64,000 bases of DNA from Sulfurimonas paralvinellae (GTDB lineage Bacteria; Campylobacterota; Campylobacteria; Campylobacterales; Sulfurimonadaceae), in the NCBI RefSeq assembly GCF_014905135.1, contig NZ_CP041406.1, forward strand, positions 310,001 through 374,000. The letters run 5' to 3'. Under the pieces are notes generated by a model that was not told the DNA's origin, did not search any database, and was given only the letters and a program-made list of their open reading frames with translations. Position 1 is the first letter of the stretch, and every line of letters starts with the position of its first letter. Shown one piece after another: positions 17,674 to 27,255 of this stretch. The position numbers were made by a program, and so were the translations under genes.

Positions 17674-19263
17674 TTGAAAAATTTGAAAAATTCTGATGTA
17701 TCGATTGAAGATATTCCTTCCGATGTGTTTATCTGTCGATTCATAGAGGGAGATTTTGTTGTAGTAGATGGCAATGAAACCGCTTTGCACTCTTTAAAGC
17801 TGCATAAAAAAGAGATATATGGAAAAAATATCTTAGATATTCTACCTGACATAAAAGAAACCGACTTTTTTTCAACCCTGCAAGAAGCTTATAACTCCTC
17901 ACAAATGATAGAATTCAACATTCCCTGCTATTTCAATGGCAATCTTTGCAGGTGGCATAAAGGAAGCGTGAAGAAACTTTTTAACGGTGATCTGATTCTT
18001 TATTATAAAAATATAGAACTTGAAAAAGAACTTGAAATGGAAGAGCTGCGTTATCAGCTTGAGCTTTTTAGTGAAGCACCTTATGTGGGCATATGTATCT
18101 TTGGTGAAAAATTTCTTTATGCCAATCAAGTTCTTGAAGCTATTCTTGGTTACTCATTTGAAGAATTAAAAGAGATTGCTCCAATAGATCTTTTGCATCT
18201 TGAAAATAAAGAAGAGTATACTTGTAATCTTGAAAAGAGACTAAAAGGTGAGCGCTTTACAACAGCTTACTATGATGCGAAACTTTTGAGAAAAGACAAC
18301 AAAGAAATATTTGTTCGTTTGTGCATTAAAACTGTTCAATACCGAGGCAAATATGTAGCTTTGGCGAGTGTTATAGATGTAACAAAAATGATAGAGCAGG
18401 AGCAAAAAACAAAACGTCTGGCGCAGGCACTTGAACAGACGGATGATCTGCTTCTGATGACGGATGTAGAAGGCAGGATTATATATGTTAACAATAGAGT
18501 CGTGCAAAAGCTTGGCTATGCCAAAGAAGAGCTTATGGGTCAAAAGGTTAATATCTTTAAATCAGGAAAACATAGCAGACGGTTTTATAAAAGATTGTGG
18601 AATACAATCCTTTCGGGTGAAAAATACAGCAATATGATTATAAACAGAACAAAAAAAGGCAAGCTTATTTATCTTGAAACAACGATAACACCTGTTTTTG
18701 ATAAAGAGAATAAAATAGAAAGTTTTGTCTCTACCTCAAAAGATGTCAGTTATCAGATGAAAACAAAAAAACGTCTTAAAAACCTTGCAACGATTGACAC
18801 ATTGACAAAAGTACTCAATCGTTATGCAATCGACAAAGAGATAGACTATTCGATCTCTCTAGCACAGAGACATGAATTGTCATTTTCTATACTGATGCTT
18901 GATATCGATCATTTTAAAACTATAAATGACCAGTTTGGACACTATATAGGGGATGTCGTTTTAAAAGCGATGACGAAAGTAGTGCAGAAGAACATACGCA
19001 AGGTAGATAAGTTTGGTCGTTGGGGCGGTGAAGAGTTTATTATTATTTTACATGGCACATCACAGAAAAAAGCTTTGAAAAAAGCACAAGAGGTGCGTGA
19101 ATTTATCCAAAATAATATCATAGATGATATCTATAAGATAACGGCAAGTATAGGTGTGACATCATTTAAAGAAGAAGATACGAAAGCTTCGTTACTTGCA
19201 AGGGTGGATGAAGCACTTTACAAAGCAAAAGAGCAAGGGAGAAACAAAGTTGTTGTCTATTAA
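17674..19263 (+). CDS. multi-PAS GGDEF protein (diguanylate cyclase)
   Basis: 529 aa, no membrane segment. Three PAS-like sensor units (around residues 10-110, 118-235 and 245-365; note YANQVLEAILGYSFEEL and YVNNRVVQKLGYAKEEL), then a GGDEF domain with active site RWGGEEF and terminus LYKAKEQGRNKVVVY. The inhibitory I-site RKVD is present before the active site, unlike in the other GGDEF protein here. It starts at TTG 17674, 9 bases after AGG; a stop at 17650 excludes any upstream start. It probably turns a cytosolic redox or ligand signal into cyclic-di-GMP. The lipoprotein gene begins inside its last codons. Confidence 0.88.
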   Translation: MKNLKNSDVSIEDIPSDVFICRFIEGDFVVVDGNETALHSLKLHKKEIYGKNILDILPDIKETDFFSTLQEAYNSSQMIEFNIPCYFNGNLCRWHKGSVKKLFNGDLILYYKNIELEKELEMEELRYQLELFSEAPYVGICIFGEKFLYANQVLEAILGYSFEELKEIAPIDLLHLENKEEYTCNLEKRLKGERFTTAYYDAKLLRKDNKEIFVRLCIKTVQYRGKYVALASVIDVTKMIEQEQKTKRLAQALEQTDDLLLMTDVEGRIIYVNNRVVQKLGYAKEELMGQKVNIFKSGKHSRRFYKRLWNTILSGEKYSNMIINRTKKGKLIYLETTITPVFDKENKIESFVSTSKDVSYQMKTKKRLKNLATIDTLTKVLNRYAIDKEIDYSISLAQRHELSFSILMLDIDHFKTINDQFGHYIGDVVLKAMTKVVQKNIRKVDKFGRWGGEEFIIILHGTSQKKALKKAQEVREFIQNNIIDDIYKITASIGVTSFKEEDTKASLLARVDEALYKAKEQGRNKVVVY

Positions 19264-19402
19264 GAATGTCAGTGTAATTTGTCTGTTAGTTGTGTTGGGA
19301 TTCAGTGCCTGTGCATCGAAAAACCAAGGAGTTTCTGATAAAGAGTATATGCGTTCAAATAACGCAAGTGAAAAAGCTTTGGATAAATTAGACAGAGAGT
19401 AG
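19250..19402 (+). CDS. small lipoprotein, unknown
   Basis: About 50 aa. The TTG at 19250 lies 8 bases after AGGGAG, a strong ribosome site, and gives a lipoprotein signal (LLSIKNVSVICLLVVLGFSAC) with Cys as the acylation site, followed by a short hydrophilic tail (ASKNQGVSDKEYMRSNNASE and on). An upstream ATG in frame lacks such a site. The start lies inside the GGDEF gene in another frame, so the two are translationally linked. The stop codon sits in the loop of a terminator hairpin. Function unknown. Confidence 0.65.
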   Translation: MLSIKNVSVICLLVVLGFSACASKNQGVSDKEYMRSNNASEKALDKLDRE

Positions 19403-19426
19403 ATTCTCTGTCTGCGTGAGTTTTTT
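19391..19426 (+). terminator. terminator after the small lipoprotein gene
   Basis: GACAGAGA (19391-19398) pairs with TCTCTGTC (19405-19412), an 8-bp perfect stem, followed by TGCGTGAG and six T's. The uptake-like octamer sits between the stem and the T tract. Confidence 0.55.
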
Positions 19427-20021
19427 ATAACTCAGATTCGTGTTTCGCTAAGTAATCAGCAACACCTTCAGCGTCTGCTTTCATACCTTCGTCACCTTTT
19501 TGCCAGCCGGCAGGACAAACTTCACCAAATTCGTCAGTAAATTGTTGTGCATCGATCATTCTTAACATCTCATCAACATTACGTCCAAGTGGAAGATCAT
19601 TGACAACTGCATGACGAACGATTCCTTTGTCATCGATAAGGAAAGATCCGCGAAGTGCAACCGCATTGTTTAAAAGAACGTCATATGAACGAGCGATATC
19701 TTTTGTTAAGTCTGCAACAAGTGGGAAATTGATGCGGCCGATACCACCTTTTTCAACTGGAGTCTCTCTCCATGCAAAGTGAGAAAACTGTGAATCAACT
19801 GAAACACCTACAACATTTACACCGCGTTTTTGAAACTCTTCATATCTATGAGAGAATGCAATGATCTCTGATGGACAAACGAAAGTGAAGTCTAACGGGT
19901 AAAAGAAGACAACTGTACCTTTTTCACCATAGTTTTCGCTTAATTTGAAATCTTCTACGATTGAACCGTCTGCTAAAACTGCAGTAGCTGTGAAATCCGG
20001 AGCTGGGTTTGTTACTAACAT
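19425..20021 (-). CDS. 2-Cys peroxiredoxin (AhpC/TSA family)
   Basis: 198-aa cytosolic peroxidase that reduces hydrogen peroxide and organic peroxides. The peroxidatic Cys is in DFTFVCPSEIIAF (residue about 48), the resolving Cys in GEVCPAGWQKGD near the C-terminus, and GRNVDEMLRMIDA is typical of Prx1-type enzymes. Length and both cysteines match typical 2-Cys peroxiredoxins of Campylobacterota (TsaA/AhpC). The start has AAGGA 8 bases upstream. It is a single gene, divergent from metK. Confidence 0.94.
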   Translation of the reverse strand: MLVTNPAPDFTATAVLADGSIVEDFKLSENYGEKGTVVFFYPLDFTFVCPSEIIAFSHRYEEFQKRGVNVVGVSVDSQFSHFAWRETPVEKGGIGRINFPLVADLTKDIARSYDVLLNNAVALRGSFLIDDKGIVRHAVVNDLPLGRNVDEMLRMIDAQQFTDEFGEVCPAGWQKGDEGMKADAEGVADYLAKHESEL

Positions 20022-20139
20022 ATATATGTCCTTGTAATATTAAATTTTATATAGAAGGATTCTATCGAAAGAATGGTAATAAAGTTCTGAATAGAAATAG
20101 CAGATGATATAAATTAAAGAAAAGTTTTATATTTTTGGA

Positions 20140-20145
20140 TATAAT
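20140..20145 (+). promoter_or_regulatory. -10 box of metK
   Basis: TATAAT, preceded by a T-rich stretch, 47 bases before the metK ATG. Transcription would start near 20152. Confidence 0.55.
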
Positions 20146-20192
20146 TGCGACGATTTATGAAGCTAGACTTTGTATTTCAATAAGGAAAATCG

Positions 20193-21368
20193 ATGACGGA
20201 AGCAAACAATACTCAAAAAGAGTACATATTTACTTCAGAGTCTGTAACAGAAGGGCACCCTGATAAGATGGCAGATCAGATCAGTGATGCAATTCTGGAT
20301 TATATTATTGAAAATGATAAAAATGCGAGAGTAGCGTGTGAGACTCTTGTATCTAATGGTTTTTGTGTAATTGCAGGCGAACTGAAGACGACGGCGTACG
20401 CGCCAATGCAAGAGATTGCAAGAGAAGTTATCCAAAGTATTGGGTATACGGATGCAACATATGGGTTCGACTATCGCTCAGCGGCAGTTTTAAATGGAAT
20501 TGGTGAACAGTCTCCTGATATCAATCAGGGTGTTGACCAGGCCGGCGGTGAAACTGGCGCGGGTGATCAAGGTTTGATGTTTGGTTATGCGTGTCGTGAG
20601 ACAGATGTTCTTATGCCGCTTCCTATTCACTTGGCACACCGCCTCACGCAGCGTCTGGCTGAGGTGAGAAAAGAGGGTATTATTCCATATCTTCGTCCTG
20701 ATGGTAAGGCACAGATCAGTGTGCGATATGTTGATGACAAACCGGTTTCAGTTGAGACTGTCGTTATCTCAACACAGCATCATGAAGGAATTGCGCAAGA
20801 GCAGATTCATAAAGATGTCATTGAAGAGGTTATTAACAAAGTAATTCCGGCAGAGATGATGAGTGAAGATACTATCTTTCACATCAATCCGACAGGAAAA
20901 TTTGTAATCGGCGGACCGCAAGGTGATGCAGGGCTTACCGGTCGTAAGATCATAGTTGATACATATGGTGGAAGCTGTCCTCACGGCGGTGGAGCATTTT
21001 CGGGAAAAGATCCGACCAAGGTTGACAGATCAGCTGCGTATGCAGCACGCTGGGTGGCAAAGAATCTTGTTGCAAGCGGTGCATGTGACAGAGTGACTAT
21101 TCAGGTTGCTTATGCCATCGGTGTTGTACAACCTGTTTCGATTATGGTCGATACTCACGGTACAGGAAAAGTTGCCGAAGATAAAATAGAAGCATGCGTG
21201 AAAGAACTTTTCGATCTTTCACCGGCAGGTATCATCAAATCGCTGGATCTTTTAAAACCTATTTACAGAAAAACTGCAGCTTATGGTCATTTTGGACGCA
21301 GTGAAGATAGTTTCACATGGGAAAAGACAGATAAAGCTGACGAAATAAAGGCTTATTTAGGCCTTTAA
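20193..21368 (+). CDS. metK: S-adenosylmethionine synthetase
   Basis: Makes S-adenosylmethionine from methionine and ATP. 391 aa, full length. [20 protein letters not shown] carries the methionine-loop His and Asp, [13 protein letters not shown] is the hexapeptide-type signature, and [19 protein letters not shown] is the P-loop-like motif. AAGGAAA precedes the ATG. It stands alone between a promoter and the ferredoxin gene. SAM supplies the miaB and rimO radical enzymes encoded further on. Confidence 0.98.
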   Translation: MTEANNTQKEYIFTSESVTEGHPDKMADQISDAILDYIIENDKNARVACETLVSNGFCVIAGELKTTAYAPMQEIAREVIQSIGYTDATYGFDYRSAAVLNGIGEQSPDINQGVDQAGGETGAGDQGLMFGYACRETDVLMPLPIHLAHRLTQRLAEVRKEGIIPYLRPDGKAQISVRYVDDKPVSVETVVISTQHHEGIAQEQIHKDVIEEVINKVIPAEMMSEDTIFHINPTGKFVIGGPQGDAGLTGRKIIVDTYGGSCPHGGGAFSGKDPTKVDRSAAYAARWVAKNLVASGACDRVTIQVAYAIGVVQPVSIMVDTHGTGKVAEDKIEACVKELFDLSPAGIIKSLDLLKPIYRKTAAYGHFGRSEDSFTWEKTDKADEIKAYLGL

Positions 21369-21482
21369 AAGCAAATGATGAAATGTAACAAAGTGTACAT
21401 TTCTTATGATAATGAAGAACTTTTAGCTACATTTAAAATTCTTCATTGTATAGTTACTTTTAATAAAAATTAGGAGAAGAAA

Positions 21483-21767
21483 ATGGCAGTATTAATTACA
21501 GATACATGTATTAATTGTGGCGCTTGTATTGACGAGTGTCCAGTAGAAGCAATCGTAGATGAAGATGATAATCCAACAGGTGAAGAAATTTACTATGTAT
21601 ATGGTGATAAATGTGTAGAGTGTGTTGGTCATCATGATGAGCCGGCATGTGCTACTGCATGTCCTACTGAGGGATGTATCGTTTGGGATGCTGTAGGTGA
21701 CTCTCCTGAGCATCGTGAAGACATTACTGATGAGCAACGCTCAAATCACGAGCCTGTTGTAGAATAG
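21483..21767 (+). CDS. 2[4Fe-4S] ferredoxin (Allochromatium type)
   Basis: 94 aa. The first cluster motif is CINCGACIDECP; the second is split by an insertion (CVECVGHHDEPACATACP), the hallmark of the Allochromatium vinosum-type ferredoxins with very low potential. The C-terminus is acidic. It is probably the electron carrier for pyruvate or 2-oxoglutarate:ferredoxin oxidoreductases in reductive carbon metabolism; that pairing is inferred from the group, as those genes are not in the window. Good ribosome site (AGGAGA) before ATG 21483. Confidence 0.9.
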   Translation: MAVLITDTCINCGACIDECPVEAIVDEDDNPTGEEIYYVYGDKCVECVGHHDEPACATACPTEGCIVWDAVGDSPEHREDITDEQRSNHEPVVE

Positions 21768-21779
21768 TCTCATTTATAT

Positions 21780-21800
21780 AAAGTGCCTTTTTGGTACTTT
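21780..21800 (+). terminator. hairpin after the ferredoxin gene
   Basis: AAAGTGCC (21780-21787) pairs with GGTACTTT (21793-21800) with one wobble pair and a T5 loop. The tail is not T-rich, so termination strength is uncertain. Confidence 0.4.
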
Positions 21801-21880
21801 ATTCTCTGCAAGAATTACACTTTTACTCTTCAATAATTATAAATTTTTACTTTTTAATCTGAAAAATACTTTTTTTTAGA

Positions 21881-21886
21881 TATAAT
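21881..21886 (+). promoter_or_regulatory. -10 box of the ndk operon
   Basis: TATAAT after a T-rich stretch, 35 bases before the ndk ATG; transcription would start near 21893. It probably drives ndk, the DUF177 gene and possibly rpmF-plsX-fabH. Confidence 0.5.
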
Positions 21887-21920
21887 CCCACTCTAATTTT
21901 ATATTTTCAGAGGAGATTTG

Positions 21921-22334
21921 ATGGAACGTACACTATCAATAATCAAGCCAGATGCAGTTGCAAAAGGTGTTATAGGCAAAATTTTAGATCGTTTTGAAAG
22001 CAATGGTCTTAGAATTGCAGCTACTAGAAAGATTCAACTTTCACGTGCAGATGCAGAAGCATTTTATGCAGTTCATGCAGAGAGACCTTTTTTCAACGAT
22101 CTCGTTGATTTCATGATCAGTGGACCGGTTGTAGTTTCAGTACTTGAAGGTGAAAATGCAATGCAGAAGAACCGTGATTTAATGGGTGCAACAAACCCTA
22201 AAGAAGCAGAGCCGGGTACAATTCGTGCAGACTTCGCTGAAAATATAGATGCAAATGCAGTTCATGGAAGTGACTCTTTAGAAAACGCTGCTATCGAGAT
22301 TGCATTCTTTTTCTCTGAGAGAGAAATTTCATAA
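21921..22334 (+). CDS. ndk: nucleoside diphosphate kinase
   Basis: Transfers the gamma-phosphate of ATP to other NDPs. 137 aa, the standard length. [18 protein letters not shown] is the N-terminal signature, [11 protein letters not shown] the middle, and the active His is in [15 protein letters not shown] 21921 is chosen because AGGAG (21911-21915) lies 5 bases upstream; the in-frame TTG just before it is too close. First gene of the cluster leading to rpmF-plsX-fabH, an arrangement I know from Campylobacterota. Confidence 0.97.
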   Translation: MERTLSIIKPDAVAKGVIGKILDRFESNGLRIAATRKIQLSRADAEAFYAVHAERPFFNDLVDFMISGPVVVSVLEGENAMQKNRDLMGATNPKEAEPGTIRADFAENIDANAVHGSDSLENAAIEIAFFFSEREIS

Positions 22335-22344
22335 GTAATTACCT

Positions 22345-22695
22345 ATGAAGGTAATGCTTAGAAAAGTAACAAAAACACCATTGGATTTCGAAGTGAAATC
22401 TGATGAAATGACTTTTAAAGGTTATTTAGAGTATCATGAGGGCAAATTGATTTTGCTCAAAGCGAAGCTGCAAGGCTCACTTAAAAAACCTTGTGATATT
22501 TGTGCCGAAGAGTTTAAACTTGAAGTGGATGAAGATATTGAGTTTTTCATCTCTGACGGTTTATATGAAGATGACGGAAGCCTTGAGCTTGATGTTGTTG
22601 AGTCACTTGACGGCAATGCAGACATTGATGAGTTGTTACACTCAGAAGTAGAGCTTATCAAAAATGATTATCACTCCTGCAATAACTGTTTATAA
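22345..22695 (+). CDS. DUF177 (YceD-like) protein
   Basis: 116 aa. The motif CDICAEEFKLEVDEDIEFF and the acidic centre, ending HSCNNCL, match the DUF177/YceD family, whose gene normally precedes rpmF. It has two CxxC pairs (CDIC and CNNC), possibly a metal site. YceD proteins have been linked to 23S rRNA accumulation; that is family knowledge, not visible here. It starts 10 bases after ndk and is separated from rpmF by a 159-base structured spacer. Confidence 0.8.
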   Translation: MKVMLRKVTKTPLDFEVKSDEMTFKGYLEYHEGKLILLKAKLQGSLKKPCDICAEEFKLEVDEDIEFFISDGLYEDDGSLELDVVESLDGNADIDELLHSEVELIKNDYHSCNNCL

Positions 22696-22718
22696 TAGTT
22701 AAGGGAGAGTAAAATCTC

Positions 22719-22819
22719 TTGCCTCGAATGAGGCAAAGCTTTAGTCGCCTCAGCGGCGTGAGCGAAGTAAAAGGGACTTTGTTCCTTTTGCGGATTAATA
22801 AGATGGAGGTTTCCTTCAT
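22719..22819 (+). repeat. run of four hairpins in the DUF177-rpmF spacer
   Basis: In order: TGCCTC-GAAT-GAGGCA (22720-22735, extendable by a T-A pair); CG(C)CTCA-GCGGCG-TGAGCG (22746-22764, one bulge); AAAAGGGA-CTTTG-TTCCTTTT (22769-22789, with a G-T wobble and an A-T end); ATGGAGG-TTT-CCTTCAT (22803-22819, one wobble). None has a clean T tract, so this is more likely an RNA leader or processing region than a terminator. The rpmF ribosome site follows. Confidence 0.55.
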
Positions 22820-22854
22820 TTTATTTTGAAAAAATTAAATTAAGGAAAAATATC

Positions 22855-23004
22855 ATGGCAGTACCTAAGAGAAGAGTATCACACTCACGTTCAGCAAAAC
22901 GTAGAACGCACTACAAGATTTCTTTAGCTCGTCCAGTTAAAGACAAAGACGGAACATACAGATTACCACACCATATCAACCCGACTACTGGTGAGTATAA
23001 ATAA
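22855..23004 (+). CDS. rpmF: 50S ribosomal protein L32
   Basis: 49 aa, starting [20 protein letters not shown], the unmistakable L32 N-terminus, and ending [17 protein letters not shown] lies 6-8 bases before the ATG. It is a component of the large ribosomal subunit. The four-Cys zinc site found in some L32 proteins is absent, as in many Gram-negative versions. It sits between the DUF177 gene and plsX, the usual position, and plsX begins 4 bases after its stop. Confidence 0.96.
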   Translation: MAVPKRRVSHSRSAKRRTHYKISLARPVKDKDGTYRLPHHINPTTGEYK

Positions 23005-23008
23005 TTCA

Positions 23009-24007
23009 ATGGTAAAAATTGCAATCGATGCAATGGGTGGGGACTTTGGTCCTGCACCAATTGTTCAAGGGACACTTCTCGCATTAAAGAAGAAAGACTT
23101 CACTCCTGTTTTAGTAGGGAAAAAATCAGAAATTTTACCTCTGTTACCAAAACGTTATAGAGATAAGATTTTAATTGTAGAAGCTGGGGATGTGATTGCA
23201 ATGAGTGATGCGGCAACTGATGCTGTAAAACGCAAAGAAAGCTCAATCTATAAAGCGGTTGAACTCGTTAAGAGTGGTGAAGCTGACGGTGTGGTGAGTG
23301 CGGGACACAGTGGTGCGACAATGACACTTGCAACGCTGAGGCTTGGACGTCTAAAAGGTATCTCGAGACCCGCACTTGTAACTTTGATGCCGACAAAGAC
23401 AGGACGCCGTTCTGTTGTTTTGGATGTCGGTGCAAATGTTGACTCCAAAGCAGAACATTTAGCCGAATTCGCAGTTATGGGCGGTTGTTATGCTGAGGAT
23501 GTCCTTGGTGTTGAAGAACCATCCATTGGTCTTCTCGCAAATGGTGAGGAAGACTCTAAAGGAAACGAGGTAACAAAAGCGGCTTTTAAACTTCTACAGG
23601 GTTATAGAGGATTTAAAGGAAATGTTGAGGGTGGCGATATCTTTAACGGTTCGTGTGATGTTATTACATGTGACGGATTTGTTGGAAACCTTGTACTAAA
23701 AACCAGTGAAGGCGTAGCCTCGACTATCTCTATCCTTATTAAGGATTATATTAAAAAATCACCTATTCGAATTACCGGTGCTCTTTTAATGCGTAAAGTA
23801 TTCAAACTTTTGAAAAAAGAGATTGATTATGCAGAAGTTGGTGGTGCTCCACTCATCGGAATCAAAGGGTGTGCAATCGTTTCGCATGGTAAAAGTAATG
23901 CAAAAGCAGTGAAAAATGCTATCTATCAAGCTATATCATATGTAGATACAGGTGTGAATGAGCATATTGTTACAAGAGTTGCAGAACTTAAAAATAAGGA
24001 AGTGTAA
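23009..24007 (+). CDS. plsX: phosphate acyltransferase PlsX
   Basis: Converts acyl-ACP to acyl-phosphate, the first step of the PlsX-PlsY route to phosphatidic acid. About 332 aa; [13 protein letters not shown] is the signature N-terminus, with [18 protein letters not shown] and [13 protein letters not shown] as internal markers. ATG 23009 is preferred to an upstream GTG inside rpmF because it starts the conserved [12 protein letters not shown]. It is followed by fabH after one base, so lipid chain initiation and glycerolipid synthesis are coexpressed. Confidence 0.97.
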   Translation: MVKIAIDAMGGDFGPAPIVQGTLLALKKKDFTPVLVGKKSEILPLLPKRYRDKILIVEAGDVIAMSDAATDAVKRKESSIYKAVELVKSGEADGVVSAGHSGATMTLATLRLGRLKGISRPALVTLMPTKTGRRSVVLDVGANVDSKAEHLAEFAVMGGCYAEDVLGVEEPSIGLLANGEEDSKGNEVTKAAFKLLQGYRGFKGNVEGGDIFNGSCDVITCDGFVGNLVLKTSEGVASTISILIKDYIKKSPIRITGALLMRKVFKLLKKEIDYAEVGGAPLIGIKGCAIVSHGKSNAKAVKNAIYQAISYVDTGVNEHIVTRVAELKNKEV

Positions 24008-24008
24008 T

Positions 24009-25013
24009 ATGGCATATGCTGCTTTTCGTTCTATTGGTGCGTACGTTCCACAGAAAGTATTGACAAATGAAGACCTTGCAGAGATGGTAGATACCTCTGA
24101 TGACTGGATAACGAAACGAACAGGAATCAAAGAGCGCCATATTGCAGCCAAAGATGAGTTTACGTCAGATATGGGTGTAAAAGCTGCAACAAAGGCAATC
24201 GAGCGAAGCGGAATCGATAAAAGCCAGATTGATATGGTCGTTTGTGCCACTATCTCTCCGGATTATTTTTGTATGCCCTCGACAGCTACAATCATTGCAA
24301 CAAAGCTTGGCATTAAAAATGCAACGGCGTTTGATATCTCAGCGGCATGTACAGGTTTTGTCTATGCACTCTCTATAGCAAAAGCCTTTATAGAATCAGG
24401 CATGAAAAAAAATGTTTTGATTATCGGTGCAGAAAAGCTTTCTTCTATTACAGATTATTCAGACCGTGGAACATGTATTTTATTTGGTGACGGTGCCGGT
24501 TCGGCAGTTATCTCTGCAACCGATAAAAAAGAAGAGGCTATCATCGATGTTCACACCGGAGCCGATGGTGAATATGCAGATCTTCTTATGACTCCAAACG
24601 GAGGTTCAGGCTCAGCACATGACGAACTTGAAAATGAAGCTGCAGGTTGTTTTATGCAGATGAAAGGAAATGAAACTTTCAAAGTTGCCGTACGTACACT
24701 TACAAAAGATGTAAAAGATATACTCGAAGAGAACAATATTAAAAGTGAAGATATTAAACATTTTATTCCTCATCAGGCAAACTATCGTATCATCAAAGCT
24801 GTTGGTGATGCATTGAAAATGCGCGAAGATCAGGTAGTTCTCACTGTTGCAAAATATGGAAACACTTCCGGTGCTTCTATTCCAATGGCTATTAATGATC
24901 TCTATGAAGCAGGAAATTTGAAAGCAGGCGAGCTTATGCTGCTAGATGCTTTTGGCGGCGGACTCACCTGGGGTTCAGCTTTGGTTCCTTTTTCTCCGAT
25001 CGGGAACGTCTGA
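24009..25013 (+). CDS. fabH: 3-oxoacyl-ACP synthase III
   Basis: Condenses acetyl-CoA with malonyl-ACP to start fatty acid synthesis. About 334 aa. The catalytic triad is visible: Cys in [12 protein letters not shown], His in [11 protein letters not shown], Asn in [14 protein letters not shown] 24009 begins the conserved [13 protein letters not shown] and has AAGGAAG upstream. Its last 39 bases overlap the convergent HIT-family gene, with no room for a terminator between them. Confidence 0.97.
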   Translation: MAYAAFRSIGAYVPQKVLTNEDLAEMVDTSDDWITKRTGIKERHIAAKDEFTSDMGVKAATKAIERSGIDKSQIDMVVCATISPDYFCMPSTATIIATKLGIKNATAFDISAACTGFVYALSIAKAFIESGMKKNVLIIGAEKLSSITDYSDRGTCILFGDGAGSAVISATDKKEEAIIDVHTGADGEYADLLMTPNGGSGSAHDELENEAAGCFMQMKGNETFKVAVRTLTKDVKDILEENNIKSEDIKHFIPHQANYRIIKAVGDALKMREDQVVLTVAKYGNTSGASIPMAINDLYEAGNLKAGELMLLDAFGGGLTWGSALVPFSPIGNV

Positions 25014-25418
25014 TCGTCTTCTTTCTGTCTGCAGACTTGTGAAATTATGAGCAAGTTTTGTATGCAGGCGTTTAAAAAACTCACTCTCATCCGGCAGATC
25101 CAGTGTTGCTTTGCGTAGTTTCTCACCCCACATAGGATTTGGAAAATAACTGTCATTTTCAAAACGAGCCATTACATGAATATGTACACGTGGCAGCATA
25201 TTTGCAAATGATGCCATATTTATTTTTTTAGGTTTATAATACTCTCGCATCTCTTCTTCAATGATATAATAGACATCCCATATTTTATCACGTAAATCTT
25301 TGGGCATATCGGTAAGTTCTCTGTAGGGGGCTTTTGTGAAGATTTTAAGCCAAGGGATTTCGCTCTCTTCCTTCTCTACTAAAATAGCAGGATCTTCATA
25401 AATGATGTTATGCTGCAT
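24975..25418 (-). CDS. HIT-family protein
   Basis: 147 aa. The C-terminal half carries [19 protein letters not shown], the HIT nucleotide-binding motif in its subfamily form; the third position of HxHxH is Met rather than His, as I recall for the bacterial 'HxHVIARF' subgroup. It is therefore a probable nucleotide-binding or diadenosine-polyphosphate-type hydrolase. ATG 25418 has AAAGG upstream. It reads against fabH and shares 39 bases with its end; the last residues ([15 protein letters not shown]) come from that overlap. Confidence 0.8.
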   Translation of the reverse strand: MQHNIIYEDPAILVEKEESEIPWLKIFTKAPYRELTDMPKDLRDKIWDVYYIIEEEMREYYKPKKINMASFANMLPRVHIHVMARFENDSYFPNPMWGEKLRKATLDLPDESEFFKRLHTKLAHNFTSLQTERRRSDVPDRRKRNQS

Positions 25419-25474
25419 AATTAAACCTTTGAGGGAGATTTTCCTTATGGTTTAATTATAGCATATTTTAGTTA

Positions 25475-27004
25475 TTAGTCTCTATGTCTTTTTGTTGAAC
25501 TTCGGTTTCCTCTGTATCCACCGCCTGAACGATTTCTATCGCGGTTGCCGCCGGAACTGTTTGATCTGCCTCTGTATCCACCGCGACCTCTGCTGTTACC
25601 ACGTCCTCTAGAGTCATTTCTTTTACCGGCACGTGCTAAGATAGCTTCTATTTTATCAGCTGGAATTCCGATATTGCTAGGCCCTTTGATATCCTGTTTA
25701 TCTAAGATCATAGATATCAGTTTGAACATGATCGTCTCTTCATCGATATCTTCTTTGAGTTTGTCAAGAACCTTATGTGCTTCATCGTAAATTTTTTGAT
25801 TTTCAATATTTTTTACGATGTTTTCAATGGTAGTCTCACGCAGGTCAGTTTTACTTGGAACAAATGCATGTGCCATTGATGTGCCGACTTTTTTCTTGAT
25901 GCGTTGCAACTCTTTAAACTCAAGCGGTGTTAAGAGTGTGATCGCTTTTCCTTTTGTTCCTGCACGTCCTGTACGACCGATGCGGTGTACATAAGACTCA
26001 GGGTCAAAAGGAATATGGTAGTTGAAAACATGGCTAATGTTATTAACGTGAATACCACGGGCTGCAACATCAGTCGCAACTAAAACTTTTACAGAGTTGT
26101 TTTTAAAACCTTTAATTACAGTCTCACGCTGACGCTGTTCCATATCTCCATGAAGACCATTTGCAAGATAACCTGCATTGCTAAGAACATTTGAGAGTCT
26201 GTCTACTTCTGATTTTGTTCTACAAAAGACAACTGATTTTTGTGTCTCTTCTGAGTCCATAAGACGGATGATCGCATCATCACGCTCATGCTCATCGATG
26301 ACATAGTAGAGTTGTTCAATGTCCGTATTTGTCGTTTCACCTTTTGTTATAGAGATAAACTCAGGCTCTTGCAGAATTCTATTTGCAAGAGTTTTGATAG
26401 GCTGCGGCATAGTAGCAGAGAAAAGAAGTGTCTGGCGGTTTGTCGGAAGATAAGAGAATATCTCGTTGATGTCATCCAAAAATCCCATATCAAGCATCTC
26501 ATCAGCTTCATCAAGAACAACCATACTCGGTGCAAAGTCATTAAGCATCCCTTTTTTAAGAATGTCTAACATTCTACCTGGAGTTGCAACGACAACGCTT
26601 GCTCCACGGCCAATAAGATCAAGCTGACGTTTATAAGAACTTCCACCGTAGACTGTAACTGTTTTGACACCTAGGTTACGTCCGTATTTGAAGATTTCAT
26701 CACTTACTTGTGTTGCAAGTTCACGTGTAGGAGTGATGACTAAGAGTTCAACTGAACCGTCAAGTTTCATGTTGTTGAGTGCCGGAAGTGAAAAAGCGGC
26801 AGTTTTTCCTGTACCTGTATGGGCTTGACCAACCATGTCTTTGCCTGCTAAAACAACAGGAATGGCTTGTGCCTGAATAGGCGAAGGTGCAGTAAAACCT
26901 GCAAATTTGACACTTTTAAGTATCTCCGGTTTTAAACCGAGTGAATCAAAAGTGATGACCGGTTCTTCAGTAGTGTTTTCGTTTGTTTGTGCATTTTCTT
27001 GCAT
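25475..27004 (-). CDS. DEAD-box ATP-dependent RNA helicase
   Basis: About 509 aa. All motifs are in order: Q motif (GFTAPSPIQAQAIP), I (AHTGTGKTAAF), Ia (TPTRELA), II (VLDEADEMLD), III (FSATMP), IV-VI ending HRIGRTGRAG. The C-terminal extension is long and ends in an RGG-rich tail (RGRGNSRGRGGYRGRSN and on) that should bind RNA. ATG 27004 is used because AGGAT is well spaced. Probable roles are ribosome assembly and mRNA turnover, as for CshA/DeaD-type helicases. Codons for the tail are highly repetitive. Confidence 0.95.
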   Translation of the reverse strand: MQENAQTNENTTEEPVITFDSLGLKPEILKSVKFAGFTAPSPIQAQAIPVVLAGKDMVGQAHTGTGKTAAFSLPALNNMKLDGSVELLVITPTRELATQVSDEIFKYGRNLGVKTVTVYGGSSYKRQLDLIGRGASVVVATPGRMLDILKKGMLNDFAPSMVVLDEADEMLDMGFLDDINEIFSYLPTNRQTLLFSATMPQPIKTLANRILQEPEFISITKGETTNTDIEQLYYVIDEHERDDAIIRLMDSEETQKSVVFCRTKSEVDRLSNVLSNAGYLANGLHGDMEQRQRETVIKGFKNNSVKVLVATDVAARGIHVNNISHVFNYHIPFDPESYVHRIGRTGRAGTKGKAITLLTPLEFKELQRIKKKVGTSMAHAFVPSKTDLRETTIENIVKNIENQKIYDEAHKVLDKLKEDIDEETIMFKLISMILDKQDIKGPSNIGIPADKIEAILARAGKRNDSRGRGNSRGRGGYRGRSNSSGGNRDRNRSGGGYRGNRSSTKRHRD

Positions 27005-27228
27005 CAATATCCTTTTTTGACTTTAAAAGTCTTTCTGTTAATATAAAGGAGATGACGCAAGTTCACTAAAAATTACTCAGATCGATCAGGGCATCTTCCC
27101 CTTAAAATATTTGTGGAATTATACCTGAATATTTCTAAGTCTTCATTAAAGTTATAAATATTTTTAATTAGTTAAGTTTATAGTGTTGCAATTTGTCATA
27201 TTTTTATCTCTCTTGTAGAAAGTTTGAG

Positions 27229-27234
27229 TATAAT
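27229..27234 (+). promoter_or_regulatory. -10 box of rmuC
   Basis: TATAAT 22 bases before the rmuC ATG. The rest of the 27005-27255 intergenic stretch is AT-rich and shows no other clear element. Confidence 0.5.
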
Positions 27235-27255
27235 TTAAAAAATAGAGGATTTTGT

